Part shown: piece by piece, positions 1 through 9,047 of the stretch
How positions within the stretch are numbered: the stretch's first letter is position 1
Layout: each line of letters begins with the position of its first letter
NCBI RefSeq assembly: GCF_023922585.1
Contig: NZ_JAMFTN010000020.1
Location: 1 to 64,000, forward strand
Direction: 5' to 3'
DNA length: 64,000 nt
Origin: Aliidiomarina quisquiliarum
GTDB lineage: Bacteria; Pseudomonadota; Gammaproteobacteria; Enterobacterales; Alteromonadaceae
Notes under the pieces: model-generated
The model's input: only the letters and a program-made list of their open reading frames with translations
Database searches by the model: none
What the model was told of the DNA's origin: nothing
Program-made: the position numbers and the translations under genes

Positions 1-365
1 TTGTAAGGCGCTTCCATTCAAAAGTTCAACTGGTGCCAACCGAAGTTGGTCTTTAGTCGATGCTTTCGCCTGCAAGTGCCCACACAGATTACTTGGCTTG
101 ATAAATTGTTAAAGAGCGTTGCTTCTGTCCGAAGCGAGGTGCGTATTATACACACCCAAATTACCTTGTCTACCATATTACGAAAAGAATTTATTTTCTT
201 ATCTTTCGGCGGACTTGTTGGCCTATTTACGAAAAGTTAACATCTCATTATGAGCATTTAACTTCGAAACGGCCGGCAAACGGTTATTAACAACATTAAC
301 TCCCGTAAACCTTTGCTTTATAAGCAACTCTTTGACTTGAACTTAATTCTTTTCTCGTCGAAGAG
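1..365 (-). ncRNA. rRNA operon leader (16S rRNA lies beyond the left edge)
   Basis: There is no credible protein gene before 560. Read on the minus strand, 106-117 is the Nus boxA-like GCTCTTTAACAA. It is followed by a stretch resembling the conserved gammaproteobacterial rrn leader (TTTATCA then ATCTGTGTGGGCACT, about 77-105). Two strong promoters with GC-rich discriminators lie upstream. The 16S start itself is not reached, so the rRNA is inferred. An operon running off the left edge fits best. A leader fragment left by rrn recombination is the alternative. Confidence 0.75.
145..172 (-). promoter_or_regulatory. rrn P2-type promoter
   Basis: On the minus strand the -35-like TAGACA (167-172) lies 16 bp from a perfect -10 TATAAT (145-150), again followed by a GC-rich discriminator (ACGCACC). 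It sits about 230 bp downstream of P1, the usual tandem arrangement of rrn operons. Confidence 0.7.
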
Positions 366-372
366 GTGCGCA

Positions 373-400
373 TTATAGCGATAACCTAGCCGCTAGCAAG
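373..400 (-). promoter_or_regulatory. rrn P1-type promoter
   Basis: On the minus strand the -35 TTGCTA (395-400) is separated by 16 bp from a perfect -10 TATAAT (373-378). It is followed by the GC-rich discriminator GCGCACC, typical of stringently controlled stable-RNA promoters. This is the upstream of two promoters for the leader. Confidence 0.7.
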
Positions 401-559
401 CTTTTTCGTGAAGTATTTAGCGAAATTATGCCAACCGCGCACAAATCGACCAATTGGGTGGTATTTTGGCCATTTTTGAGGTGTTTTCATTCTCTAGTGG
501 GAATTTAGCAGCGAGCTTGCGACAATGGATTTCAAGTTTATGTAATTGGAGAGTGAAAA

Positions 560-1105
560 ATGAAAGTAGGGCGCCCTTATAAAGGTATCTACCCAACATT
601 AAGTGAAGGCGTATATGTAGATGAGTCGGCGGTACTCGTTGGTGACATTCATATAGGTACAGACAGTAGTATTTGGCCATTAGTAGCAGCCCGTGGTGAC
701 GTGAATTATATCCGCATTGGTGCACGCACCAATATTCAAGACGGTTGTGTGCTTCACGTTACCCGTACTAGCTTTGATGACGAGAAAGGTTATCCGTTAA
801 CTATTGGCGATGACGTTACCTTAGGCCACCGGGCTATGTTACACGGTTGCACCTTAGGCAATCGTATATTAGTGGGCATGGCTGCTGTAATTATGGACGG
901 TGCGGTTGTAGGTGATGACGTGATAATTGGTGGAGGCGCATTAATAGCCCCAGGTAAAGTGCTTGAAAGCGGCTATTTATATGTTGGTAGCCCAGCTAGG
1001 CGCATGCGTGCATTAACCGATAGTGAAAAAGCCTTTCTTAAAGAGTCGGCAGCAAACTATGTTGTGTTAAAGAACGACTATGTTGCCGAACAAAACGATA
1101 GCTAA
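560..1105 (+). CDS. yrdA: Gamma-carbonic-anhydrase-like hexapeptide protein, YrdA family
   Basis: The 181-residue protein has the left-handed beta-helix hexapeptide pattern through about residues 10-150, with the early GDI, ARGDVNYIRIG and NIQDGCVLH stretches of the gamma-class carbonic anhydrase fold. Histidines consistent with zinc ligands are visible in CVLHV, GHRAMLHGC. The length matches YrdA/PaaY proteins, which form trimers in the cytosol. Their catalytic activity is often unproven. The ATG follows GGAGAG at about 7 nt. It is monocistronic here, divergent from the rrn promoters. Confidence 0.88.
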   Translation: MKVGRPYKGIYPTLSEGVYVDESAVLVGDIHIGTDSSIWPLVAARGDVNYIRIGARTNIQDGCVLHVTRTSFDDEKGYPLTIGDDVTLGHRAMLHGCTLGNRILVGMAAVIMDGAVVGDDVIIGGGALIAPGKVLESGYLYVGSPARRMRALTDSEKAFLKESAANYVVLKNDYVAEQNDS

Positions 1106-1224
1106 CATAGGGTTGGTGTATACCGCTCAACCCCATCGCTAGGGCAGGTCGATCGGGGTTGGCTGATAAGACAAAGTAACGTTACTATAGAATTACAATA
1201 ATAATAGTAAAGGCTCTACATTTT

Positions 1225-2136
1225 ATGCTCTGGTTTTTACCTACTCCATTAAAACTACTAATTAACCTTATATGGGCAGCATGTTCCACAGCTGTTCTTG
1301 GTCTGCTAATTATTGTTGTTGGCGTGTTTAAATTCCTGTTACCAATTGCTCCGGTGCGTCGAGCTATTTCTTCTATTGCTAATAGTCTGTTTCGCCTGTG
1401 GGCCTACAGTATGTCGTTGCTATTTCGCTTAACGAATAGAATAGAGTGGGAAATTGAAGGCAATTTACCCAACAATCGCCATGGCTGGTACATGATTATG
1501 TGCAACCATTTAAGCTGGGTTGATATTCCTGTACTTATGCACCTTTCTCGCAAACAGCTGCCTATGCCACGTTTTTTCCTAAAACAAGAGCTACTTTGGG
1601 TGCCTATTGTTGGCATGGGCTGCTGGGTGCTCGATATGCCTTTTATGAAACGCTATAGCAAAGAGCAAGTGGCTAGAAAACCTGAGCTCAAAGGAAAGGA
1701 TATTGAAACAACGCGGAAGAAATGTGAAAAGTTTCGCGACATTCCTACTACTGTTATTAATTTTTGTGAGGGAACACGTTTTACTCAAGCTAAACACAGC
1801 AAGAGCAGTAGCCCCTATACCTATTTATTAACTCCGAAGGCCGGCGGTACGTCATTTACTTTGCAAGCTATGGGTAATCAGTTTCAGGAAATACTCGATA
1901 TAACTCTCGTATACCCTGACATTCAACCTGGCCAACCCTTGGCCTTTGCATTACTAACGGGCAAATTAAAACGAATTCATGTGCATATTGACCGTATACC
2001 AGTAACGGCCGACTTGCGAGGCGATTACTTTAACGATTTAAGTTTCCGCGATCACTTCCAAGCTTGGCTAAATAAGCGCTGGCAATTAAAAGACCAGCGC
2101 ATTACTCAACGCATTAATTCTTCGAGGGCGGAATAA
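1225..2136 (+). CDS. yihG: Acyltransferase of the PlsC/YihG family
   Basis: The 303-residue protein has two N-terminal hydrophobic stretches (about 8-30 and 35-70) followed by the PlsC acyltransferase fold. NHLSWVDI near residue 93 is the catalytic HX4D motif, and EGTRFT near 182 is the substrate-binding block. The length and motifs match YihG, which moves an acyl chain onto lysophosphatidic acid at the inner membrane. The 3' end overlaps the convergent mechanosensitive channel gene by 23 bp. Assignment to YihG rather than another PlsC paralogue rests on overall resemblance. Confidence 0.82.
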   Translation: MLWFLPTPLKLLINLIWAACSTAVLGLLIIVVGVFKFLLPIAPVRRAISSIANSLFRLWAYSMSLLFRLTNRIEWEIEGNLPNNRHGWYMIMCNHLSWVDIPVLMHLSRKQLPMPRFFLKQELLWVPIVGMGCWVLDMPFMKRYSKEQVARKPELKGKDIETTRKKCEKFRDIPTTVINFCEGTRFTQAKHSKSSSPYTYLLTPKAGGTSFTLQAMGNQFQEILDITLVYPDIQPGQPLAFALLTGKLKRIHVHIDRIPVTADLRGDYFNDLSFRDHFQAWLNKRWQLKDQRITQRINSSRAE

Positions 2137-3376
2137 TTGCAGCCAACTGGCTAATGTCTCGTCCTGTTGGGTTTTGGAACACACTTAGCCCGAACTCTGG
2201 CAATATGGCCAAAAGATGATCGAAGATATCAGACTGAATTCCTTCGTACTCTGCCCATTTTACGGTATTAGTAAAGGCATATATTTGTAACGGCAAGCCT
2301 TGCGGGGTTGGATCGCGTTGACGAACAAGCAAGGTCATTTCTTGGTGAATGCCTGGATGGCTTTCTAAATACCGCTGTACATACGCACGAAACGTACCAA
2401 TATTAGTTACTCGGCGCGTATTTACCACCTCTTTGCCGGCGTCTGCTAGCTCTTTGTTCCACTCACTTATTTCTTGTAACTTTTCATCAAGATAGTCTTT
2501 AAGCAAATTAAACCGCTGCAAGCTTTCTAATTCTTCTTGGTCGATAAAGCCAATTGTTTGCTGATCAAGCATCAGGCTGCGTACAATTCTCCGTCCGCCT
2601 GATTCTTGCATACCACGCCAGTTTTTAAAGCCCGTGGTAATAAAGCGGCGGGTTGGTACAGAGGTAATGGTTTTGTCCCAGTTTTGAATTTTTACCGTGT
2701 GTAGTGCCAAATCAATTACGTCGCCGTCGGCATTGGCGTCGGGCATTTCAACCCAGTCGCCCACCCGAATAAGATCACCCGACGATATTTGCATGCTAGC
2801 AACCAACGACAGCAATGTGTCTTGGAACACCAACATAAGTACCGCCGCCATAGCACCTAAACCAGAAAGCAAAATAAGTGGGGAACGGTCAATAAGCGTA
2901 GCGATAATAAGAATAGCCGCCACAATATAAACAACAATGGTTAATATTTGAATGTAACCTTTAATTGGCTTCCGATTAGCATCGGGGCGACGCTCGTACG
3001 ACGCATTAACCAAGGTTAAAAAGCCACTAATAGCCATAGCTATGGTTAATATAATAAAAGCATTAGTGACATTTTTTACAATGGTGATCATTACGTCTGG
3101 CATGTTGGGTACTAAGGCCACACCAAACGAAAGAACTATAGCGGGCAAAACATTGGCTAGGCGAGCGACAATGCTTGTGTGCATACCTACTTTTTCTTCG
3201 TCGGTAGAGAAGCGACGTAACCAAGAAATAAGGGTACGAATAAGCACCCTTTTTAGTATGTAATTACTTATTGCGGCTAACGTTAGCAATATGGCCAAGC
3301 CGGCCGCCAGCTCTAACTGTGGGTATTGTTCAAACCAAGCCACACTTACTTGCCATGTTTCCTTAACTACATTCAT
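2114..3376 (-). CDS. ybdG: Mechanosensitive channel of the MscS/YbdG (MscM) type
   Basis: The 420-residue protein has about five transmembrane segments (roughly 25-45, 75-95, 105-125, 145-165, 170-195). The pore-lining helix and beta domain of MscS follow, with SGDLIRVGDWVEMP near 208 and IQNWDKTITSVPTRRF near 238. The long C-terminal cytosolic part and the length match YbdG, a minor channel releasing solutes on hypo-osmotic shock. It may share a transcript with the upstream dsbA (5-bp gap), although it is the most distal gene of the srkA-dsbA group. Confidence 0.87.
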   Translation of the reverse strand: MNVVKETWQVSVAWFEQYPQLELAAGLAILLTLAAISNYILKRVLIRTLISWLRRFSTDEEKVGMHTSIVARLANVLPAIVLSFGVALVPNMPDVMITIVKNVTNAFIILTIAMAISGFLTLVNASYERRPDANRKPIKGYIQILTIVVYIVAAILIIATLIDRSPLILLSGLGAMAAVLMLVFQDTLLSLVASMQISSGDLIRVGDWVEMPDANADGDVIDLALHTVKIQNWDKTITSVPTRRFITTGFKNWRGMQESGGRRIVRSLMLDQQTIGFIDQEELESLQRFNLLKDYLDEKLQEISEWNKELADAGKEVVNTRRVTNIGTFRAYVQRYLESHPGIHQEMTLLVRQRDPTPQGLPLQIYAFTNTVKWAEYEGIQSDIFDHLLAILPEFGLSVFQNPTGRDISQLAAIIPPSKN

Positions 3377-3381
3377 ATTTT

Positions 3382-4014
3382 TTATTTATTACCATCTTTG
3401 GTTAGTAAGTATGCAACTAATTGCTCTAAGTCGGCGAAGAAGTTTGCTCCACTATCGCGAAAGCCTTGTTGCAGTACTATATATTTGCCATTAACTATAT
3501 AGGTGGGCGTGCTGCGCACATTAAAGTCGCGAACCGAGGTACGCATACGATTGGTTAAACTACGTACCGCAAAGCTGCCATAGGCTTGTTCAAACTGAGC
3601 CGGTGAAACACCCACCTGTTGAAATATTGCTTTAATATCGTTCAGCGTATTACTTTGCTTACGCTCAACAAAGTGCTGATGAAAGGTACGCTGCTTAAAT
3701 TCTGCTGCTACACCTAATACCGTTGCCGCAGCCCATGATTGAACGATTACAGTACCCATGTCGCGTGGGGCAATAAAGTCTACTTGGTAGGCTTTAAACT
3801 CTTCCGGATAAAGTTCAGCCATTCTGTCGCTAAAAGGGCTAAATTGATAACATGAGCCGCAATAAAAAGAGAAATATTCAATAATTTCGGGCTTTGACGT
3901 TGCTTCTTTCGTGGTAATTTCTTGATAATGCACACCTTCGCGGAAATCGATGGCACTCGCAGGAGCTGCTATCAAGGTAAATGTTGCTAATAGTGCCGCT
4001 AAAAAACTTTTCAT
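3382..4014 (-). CDS. dsbA: Thiol:disulfide interchange protein DsbA, with an unusual CGSC active site
   Basis: The 210-residue periplasmic thioredoxin-fold protein has a signal peptide (residues 1-21, ending ASA). The family signature around the redox centre is EYFSFYCGSCYQF (about 47-59). The usual DsbA dipeptide is Pro-His, and here it is Gly-Ser. The cis-proline loop reads STPTYIVNGKY (about 168-178), with Thr before the Pro rather than Val. It lies directly downstream of srkA, the same order as yihE-dsbA in enterics. It would introduce disulfides into secreted proteins, including the cysteine-containing Rhs tips and immunity proteins of this window. Confidence 0.9.
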   Translation of the reverse strand: MKSFLAALLATFTLIAAPASAIDFREGVHYQEITTKEATSKPEIIEYFSFYCGSCYQFSPFSDRMAELYPEEFKAYQVDFIAPRDMGTVIVQSWAAATVLGVAAEFKQRTFHQHFVERKQSNTLNDIKAIFQQVGVSPAQFEQAYGSFAVRSLTNRMRTSVRDFNVRSTPTYIVNGKYIVLQQGFRDSGANFFADLEQLVAYLLTKDGNK

Positions 4015-4046
4015 AAGACTATTTCCATGTGTGATGTAAGTAATTA

Positions 4047-5033
4047 TTAATTAAAATTAGATTGTAAGCGCAAGGGCGGTTCGTCTAGTGCCGCAAGCTG
4101 TTCTTTTAACGCCAATATTTGTTGTTCCCAGTAGCGAGGCTCGGCAAACCAGCTAAAGCTATGTTGAAACGCAGGGTCTTGCCAACGTTTTGCTAACCAC
4201 GCCATATAGTTAATGATACGAAAACTACGCAAAGGTTCAATTAAACGCAATTCGTTCGGGTTAAATTCGGCAAACTCTTCATAAGCCTCCAGCAAGGTTT
4301 CTAACTGTAGCTGTTGCTGCATACGATCACCACTTAGCATCATCCATAAATCTTGCACTGCGGGTCCTTGGCGGCAATCGTCTAAGTCGACTAAGGTTAG
4401 GCCTTCTTCACGCATTAGTAAGTTACCAACGTGACAGTCGCCATGCAGGCGTATTTGCGTGTACTGCTGCCAAGGTGTTGTTTTTAAGCGCTCGGCTAAG
4501 AAGTTTAAAATAGTACGAAATGACTCTAACAAACTTGAGGGTAATAACGGACAAGCCAATAACTCGGCTACCGCCTCGTCGATAATGTCGTTATTTACCA
4601 ATGATGGCCGATGTCGAAAGGGCCGTGCGGCACCTACTTTATGAATTCTGCCTAGCTGCCGCCCAAGCTCTTCAAGATGCTCTAAATTATCAGCTTCAAG
4701 GGCCCGCCCACCAACACTAGGGAAAACAGCAAACCGATATCCTTCATATAACAGTAACGTGGCATTGTTATATGTAATTGGCTGCACTACAGGAATATCT
4801 AAACTGGCTAATTCTGCAAGAAAGTCATGCTCTTCTTGTATTTGGGCGTTCGACCAACGAGCAGGGCGATAAAACTTCACCACAAAACGTTTGCGGTCGT
4901 CATCAAGAAACTGATACACCCTGTTTTCATAGCTATTTAACGCCAACAAACCTGATGCAGGGTAAAGGCCGACCGCTTCCAAGGCGTCTAAAATAACGTC
5001 TGGAGTTAAGCTTTGAAAACTAAAGTCAGCCAC
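4047..5033 (-). CDS. srkA: Stress response kinase A (SrkA/YihE)
   Basis: The 328-residue protein belongs to the aminoglycoside-phosphotransferase-like kinase fold. Visible motifs are the nucleotide-binding ENRVYQF and FVVKFYRP (about 36-56), the catalytic loop RLHGDCHVGNLLM (near 195) and the metal-binding LVDLDDC (near 212). SrkA is a cytosolic Ser/Thr kinase linked to envelope and reactive-oxygen stress. The pairing with dsbA, 32 bp downstream, is conserved in enterics. Confidence 0.9.
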   Translation of the reverse strand: MADFSFQSLTPDVILDALEAVGLYPASGLLALNSYENRVYQFLDDDRKRFVVKFYRPARWSNAQIQEEHDFLAELASLDIPVVQPITYNNATLLLYEGYRFAVFPSVGGRALEADNLEHLEELGRQLGRIHKVGAARPFRHRPSLVNNDIIDEAVAELLACPLLPSSLLESFRTILNFLAERLKTTPWQQYTQIRLHGDCHVGNLLMREEGLTLVDLDDCRQGPAVQDLWMMLSGDRMQQQLQLETLLEAYEEFAEFNPNELRLIEPLRSFRIINYMAWLAKRWQDPAFQHSFSWFAEPRYWEQQILALKEQLAALDEPPLRLQSNFN

Positions 5034-5040
5034 AGCAATC

Positions 5041-6471
5041 CTATTGATAAATAAAGTTAGAAGTTACGTTCCGTGAAATGCGCTTTGCGTCGACCGCTTC
5101 AATTCTAAAGGTTACTTCCACTAATGGTGATTCAAGATAATAAGGATCTATTGCTAAGCTTCCGGGGATAATTTCTGCTTGCCCACCTTGCAGCGATATT
5201 TCCTGTGCGCCTAGCCATTCTACTTCGTCTATTCCTGTAGCGTTTACACTTATTGTATAGCGCTGCGGTAACTGCGATTTGTTAATTACTCGCAGGGTAT
5301 ATACGTTTTCAATAAAACCTTCTTGGTTTTCTCGGTATAACGAATTGCGATCACGAATAACGTCAAATTCTAGTGGTACACGATAAGCAATATTAAGCAC
5401 CAGCATGCCAGTAAGAGCAATTAATGCGATGCCGTAGCCGATACTTTTAAAACGAAATAGCTTAGTACGCTTGCCTTCAAGTTGATGTTCAGTAGTAAAG
5501 CTAATCAATTTACGTGGATAATTCATTTTATCCATTACATCGTCACAGGCGTCAACACAGGCGCCACAGTTAATGCATTCGTACTGTAAGCCGTTACGAA
5601 TATCGATACCCGTTGGGCATACCTGCACACATAGCTGACAATCAATACAATGCCCTAGCTCATCAGGATCAATCTCGGCGTTACGCCTGCGCGGCCCACG
5701 CGGCTCGCCACGCTTTGTATCGTAAGCAACAATGAAGGTGTCTTTATCGAACATGGCTGACTGAAAGCGAGCATAGGGACAAATATGCGTACACATAATT
5801 TCACGCATCCACCCTGCATTACCATAGGTAGCAAAAGTGAAAAACAAAATACTACCCGTAGCCCAAGCGCTTGCTTCAAACACAAAAAATTCGGCCATTA
5901 AGGTGCGCATGTCGGTAAAGTAGCCTACGAATGTAATTGCAGTGAACAGTGCAATAACTAGCCAGGCCGTGTGCTTGGCTGCTTTACGAATAAACTTATC
6001 GAAGTCCATGGGCCGCTGGTCGAGCTTCATACGCTTGTTGCGCGGGCCTTCTAGTTTGTGCTCAAACCAAATGTATATGAAGGTCCAGGTGGTTTGTGGG
6101 CAGGTGAAACCACACCATACTCGGCCGTAAAGTGTAGTAACCAAAAACAAAGCGAAGGCGCTGATCATAAACACCCAGGCCAAAATGGTTAGATCTTGTG
6201 GCCACAGCGTTACACCAAAAATACGGAACCGCTGGTTCATTATGTCGAGTAAAATAGCTTGCTCGCCATTCCATGTTATCCAAGGAAGAATAACAAACAT
6301 AGCCATGAGCAAAAGCCCGAGCCCACGCCTTAGGGTTTCAATACGTCCTTTTACTTCCCGCACGTAAATATGACTGCGCGGCGAGTAATTGCTGTCTTTT
6401 TTACTTGGGTCGGGCTGCTGAATTTTTACAGGCTTTGGTGGTGCTTGCTGCACCTCTATCTTTTGTTCCAC
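5041..6471 (-). CDS. ccoG: Cytochrome c oxidase accessory protein CcoG (RdxA/FixG family)
   Basis: The 476-residue polyferredoxin has membrane segments near 57-75, 95-115, 165-185, 205-225 and 345-365. Two 4Fe-4S motifs are visible: CIDCQLCVQVCP (about 265) and CINCGACVDACD (about 289). Extra cysteines in WCGFTCPQ and CTHICPYARF also match the family. A C-terminal Ig-like periplasmic domain follows. CcoG helps reduce copper for cbb3 oxidase assembly. No ccoNOP genes are in the window, so it stands alone, 7 bp after srkA. Confidence 0.92.
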   Translation of the reverse strand: MEQKIEVQQAPPKPVKIQQPDPSKKDSNYSPRSHIYVREVKGRIETLRRGLGLLLMAMFVILPWITWNGEQAILLDIMNQRFRIFGVTLWPQDLTILAWVFMISAFALFLVTTLYGRVWCGFTCPQTTWTFIYIWFEHKLEGPRNKRMKLDQRPMDFDKFIRKAAKHTAWLVIALFTAITFVGYFTDMRTLMAEFFVFEASAWATGSILFFTFATYGNAGWMREIMCTHICPYARFQSAMFDKDTFIVAYDTKRGEPRGPRRRNAEIDPDELGHCIDCQLCVQVCPTGIDIRNGLQYECINCGACVDACDDVMDKMNYPRKLISFTTEHQLEGKRTKLFRFKSIGYGIALIALTGMLVLNIAYRVPLEFDVIRDRNSLYRENQEGFIENVYTLRVINKSQLPQRYTISVNATGIDEVEWLGAQEISLQGGQAEIIPGSLAIDPYYLESPLVEVTFRIEAVDAKRISRNVTSNFIYQ

Positions 6472-6590
6472 AACATTCCCACTTAATTAGACTTTCATAG
6501 CGCCATTATACGCCTGCCCCGAGCAAAAAACAGGAAGCAGATCAAATCAGCGCAGCTTGGCTAGTATGTAACCAAACAATATTTTTCCGT

Positions 6591-7949
6591 TTAACCGGCT
6601 ACGGCACCGAAATCGAGCATTGCTGTAGCAATACCAAAGTAAATAAGTACACCTGAGGTATCTGCAATAGTAGTTACTAAAGGCGAGCTTGCTGTGGCTG
6701 GGTCCCAACCAAATTTATTCAGTACAAATGGCAGTAATACGCCAATTAAACTACCTACTAGCACAATGCACATCATGCTTAGCGCCACTACCTGAATAAT
6801 ATCGAAACCCACACGCCAATAACCAACCACCGCAATGGCTATCGCCATGGTTAACCCTAAGCCTATAGAAACCACTAGCTCTTTAAGGAACATGCGGAAC
6901 CAGTCACCCTTTACAACTTCACCAGTTGCAATACCTCGAACAATTAGAGTTGCTGCCTGCGCTCCAGTATTACCACCAGATGCTATCAACAAGGGCAAAA
7001 AGAATAATAAAGCACCATAGGTTTGAATGGTGCCTTCGAAGTGGGCAATGCCCGCTCCGGAAAAAATATTAGCGAATACAAGTAATACCAACCAATTCAC
7101 TCGGCTACGGAAAATAGTAAAGGGGCTGGCGTCTTTAAAGCCACCTTCAATTTTCCCAACGGTTGCCGACCGGTGCATGGTGTCGGTGTCTTCTTCTTCA
7201 ACAACGTCCATTGCGTCATCAAAGGTAACCATGCCCACAAGTAAACGGTCGTGATCGATAACAGGAATGGCAATTAAGTCGTAGCGGCTAATAATACGAG
7301 CCGCTTCCGACTGCGGCATATCGGGGGTTAGGGTAAGTACTTCGCGCACCATTATGTCGTCGATAATGTCGTCTGGCGACGCGGTAATTAAGTCTCGCAG
7401 CGACACTACACCATGCAGTTTATGTTCTGTATCAACTACATAGGTTTGGTAAATAGTTTCTTTTTCCGGCGCTGTTTGGCGTAGCCGATACAGTGCTGTT
7501 TCTACCGACACCCCTAAAGGAATAGAGGCATAACCCGAAGTCATCACCGAGCCCACTGAGCCTTCTTCATAACTTGCCAGTAGCAACAGGTCGTCGCGTT
7601 CGGTTTTTGCCATGCGCCGCATCAGGGCGTCTTGAAGCTTCACGTTCAGCATCGCGTACACGTCGGCACGTTCGTCTGACGACATGTCGCGAAACAGTTT
7701 TGCGAGCATGCCAACTTCCATGTGCCGCGCCAGCTCTTGCTGATTATTCGGGCGTAAATAACCAAACACTGCAGCTTGTTGTTCAGCAGCCATTTTCTCC
7801 ATCAGCGCCATTGCACTGTACACTTCGAAGTTCTCATCGATATATTCAGCAATGTCTGCCGACGCCATGCTCGCTAAGGTCGCCCGCAACGCTTTTTCGT
7901 TTCCTTGCTCAACTATATCGATCAAATATTCCTGTGTTTCAATGGTCAT
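6591..7949 (-). CDS. mgtE: Magnesium transporter MgtE
   Basis: The 452-residue protein has the MgtE layout: an N-terminal helical superfamily domain (about 1-130), paired CBS domains (about 135-255, including a conserved VSLRDLITA and MVTFDDAMDVV), a plug helix, then five membrane helices from about 285. The pore signature ASGGNTGAQAATLIVRGI is near 343. It mediates gated magnesium uptake at the inner membrane, with the CBS domains sensing cytosolic Mg. It is separated by about 40 bp from the upstream apbE and could share its transcript. Confidence 0.93.
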   Translation of the reverse strand: MTIETQEYLIDIVEQGNEKALRATLASMASADIAEYIDENFEVYSAMALMEKMAAEQQAAVFGYLRPNNQQELARHMEVGMLAKLFRDMSSDERADVYAMLNVKLQDALMRRMAKTERDDLLLLASYEEGSVGSVMTSGYASIPLGVSVETALYRLRQTAPEKETIYQTYVVDTEHKLHGVVSLRDLITASPDDIIDDIMVREVLTLTPDMPQSEAARIISRYDLIAIPVIDHDRLLVGMVTFDDAMDVVEEEDTDTMHRSATVGKIEGGFKDASPFTIFRSRVNWLVLLVFANIFSGAGIAHFEGTIQTYGALLFFLPLLIASGGNTGAQAATLIVRGIATGEVVKGDWFRMFLKELVVSIGLGLTMAIAIAVVGYWRVGFDIIQVVALSMMCIVLVGSLIGVLLPFVLNKFGWDPATASSPLVTTIADTSGVLIYFGIATAMLDFGAVAG

Positions 7950-7990
7950 GACTTTATCTCCCCTGTCATGTTACTCATACCACGCAACAC

Positions 7991-9046
7991 CTAGTGAACC
8001 GTAGGAACAACCAAGCTGTCTGCATAATCACGCACAAACTGTTGCGTCATTAGCGAGTCAAATTCGCCGTTATTCCGGTAAACAAAAATTGCTGCAATAC
8101 CTTTTTCATTTGCTAATTTTAAACCTTGCTCTTCACCTAACACCATAAAGGCTGTGGCCCATGCGTCGGCTTCTGTAGCGTTGCCCATAACCACATGTAC
8201 TGCTGCTAAGCGGTGGTGTATAGGGTGGCCTGTGGTAGGATCAATGGTATGTGAATAGCGCACCCCATTTTCTTCAAAGTAATTACGGTAATCACCTGAG
8301 CCCAGCACGGCTTTATTAATCACCGGCATAATATGCTTAGCCACTTGCTTTTGGTCGGTGGGCACTTCAATTCCAACTCGCCATGGGCGTTCTTTATTAC
8401 GCAGGCCCGATGCTCTTAAGTCGCCACCAATATTTACTAAAAAGTTGTGCAGGCCTTGCTCGTGTAAGTAATCACTTACTTGATCAACGCCAAACCCTTT
8501 AGCAATACCTGACAAGTCAATAAACACGTCGGCATGCCGCGTAACAGCTTGCAAGCTTTCATCAAGCTCTACAAAGCGGAAACCAACCTGGGCTAAACGG
8601 CGTTTTAACTCGTCGTTGTCGGGCGCCTTGGTTATGCGGCCTTCAGGCCCAAAGCCCCATAAGTTTACTAAGCCGCCTACGGTGGTGTCGAAAGCACCAT
8701 TGGAAGCTTGGGAAATATGCTCTGCGGTTTGTAGCACATAAAAAAGCTCTGTCGGTACCGTTACTGGTGTACCCAAAGGGCTTCGGTTTAGTTCGTTCAG
8801 TACCGAGTCTTGCCGATAGGTCGACATTTGCCGATCTACTTCATTTAAAGTAGCAAGCACCCCTGTTTTAATGGCTTCATGATCAAAGCTGTCTTCACCA
8901 CTAATACTTACTTCAAAGAAAGTGCCGAAAATTCTTCCACTTAATACTTCCGGCTCAGCAGGGGCCCGCTGACAACCAGCAAGCAAAATAACGAACAGTA
9001 ACGCGCCTACACTCGCGAATGTTCTGAATTGGAATGACATAAGCAA
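7991..9046 (-). CDS. apbE: FAD:protein FMN transferase ApbE (lipoprotein)
   Basis: The 351-residue protein begins with a lipoprotein signal ending in LLAGC (Cys near 25). It carries ApbE hallmarks: MSTYRQDSVLNELNR, GGDLRASG, and the metal/FAD site TEADAWATAFMVLG near 293. The enzyme attaches FMN to Thr residues of partner flavoproteins such as Na+-NQR in the periplasm. The ORF opens with ATG CTT ATG, so translation may start at the second Met. It begins 1 bp after the uppP stop, so the two are probably cotranscribed. Confidence 0.9.
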   Translation of the reverse strand: MLMSFQFRTFASVGALLFVILLAGCQRAPAEPEVLSGRIFGTFFEVSISGEDSFDHEAIKTGVLATLNEVDRQMSTYRQDSVLNELNRSPLGTPVTVPTELFYVLQTAEHISQASNGAFDTTVGGLVNLWGFGPEGRITKAPDNDELKRRLAQVGFRFVELDESLQAVTRHADVFIDLSGIAKGFGVDQVSDYLHEQGLHNFLVNIGGDLRASGLRNKERPWRVGIEVPTDQKQVAKHIMPVINKAVLGSGDYRNYFEENGVRYSHTIDPTTGHPIHHRLAAVHVVMGNATEADAWATAFMVLGEEQGLKLANEKGIAAIFVYRNNGEFDSLMTQQFVRDYADSLVVPTVH

Positions 9047-9047
9047 C

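Noticed and set aside
46-240. A 64-residue ORF at the left end
   Set aside because: It overlaps the rrn leader and P2 promoter and has no coding character.
1115-1175. Inverted repeat AACCCCATCG ... CGATCGGGGTT after yrdA
   Set aside because: It could be a weak terminator, but the stem has a bulge and no T tract follows.
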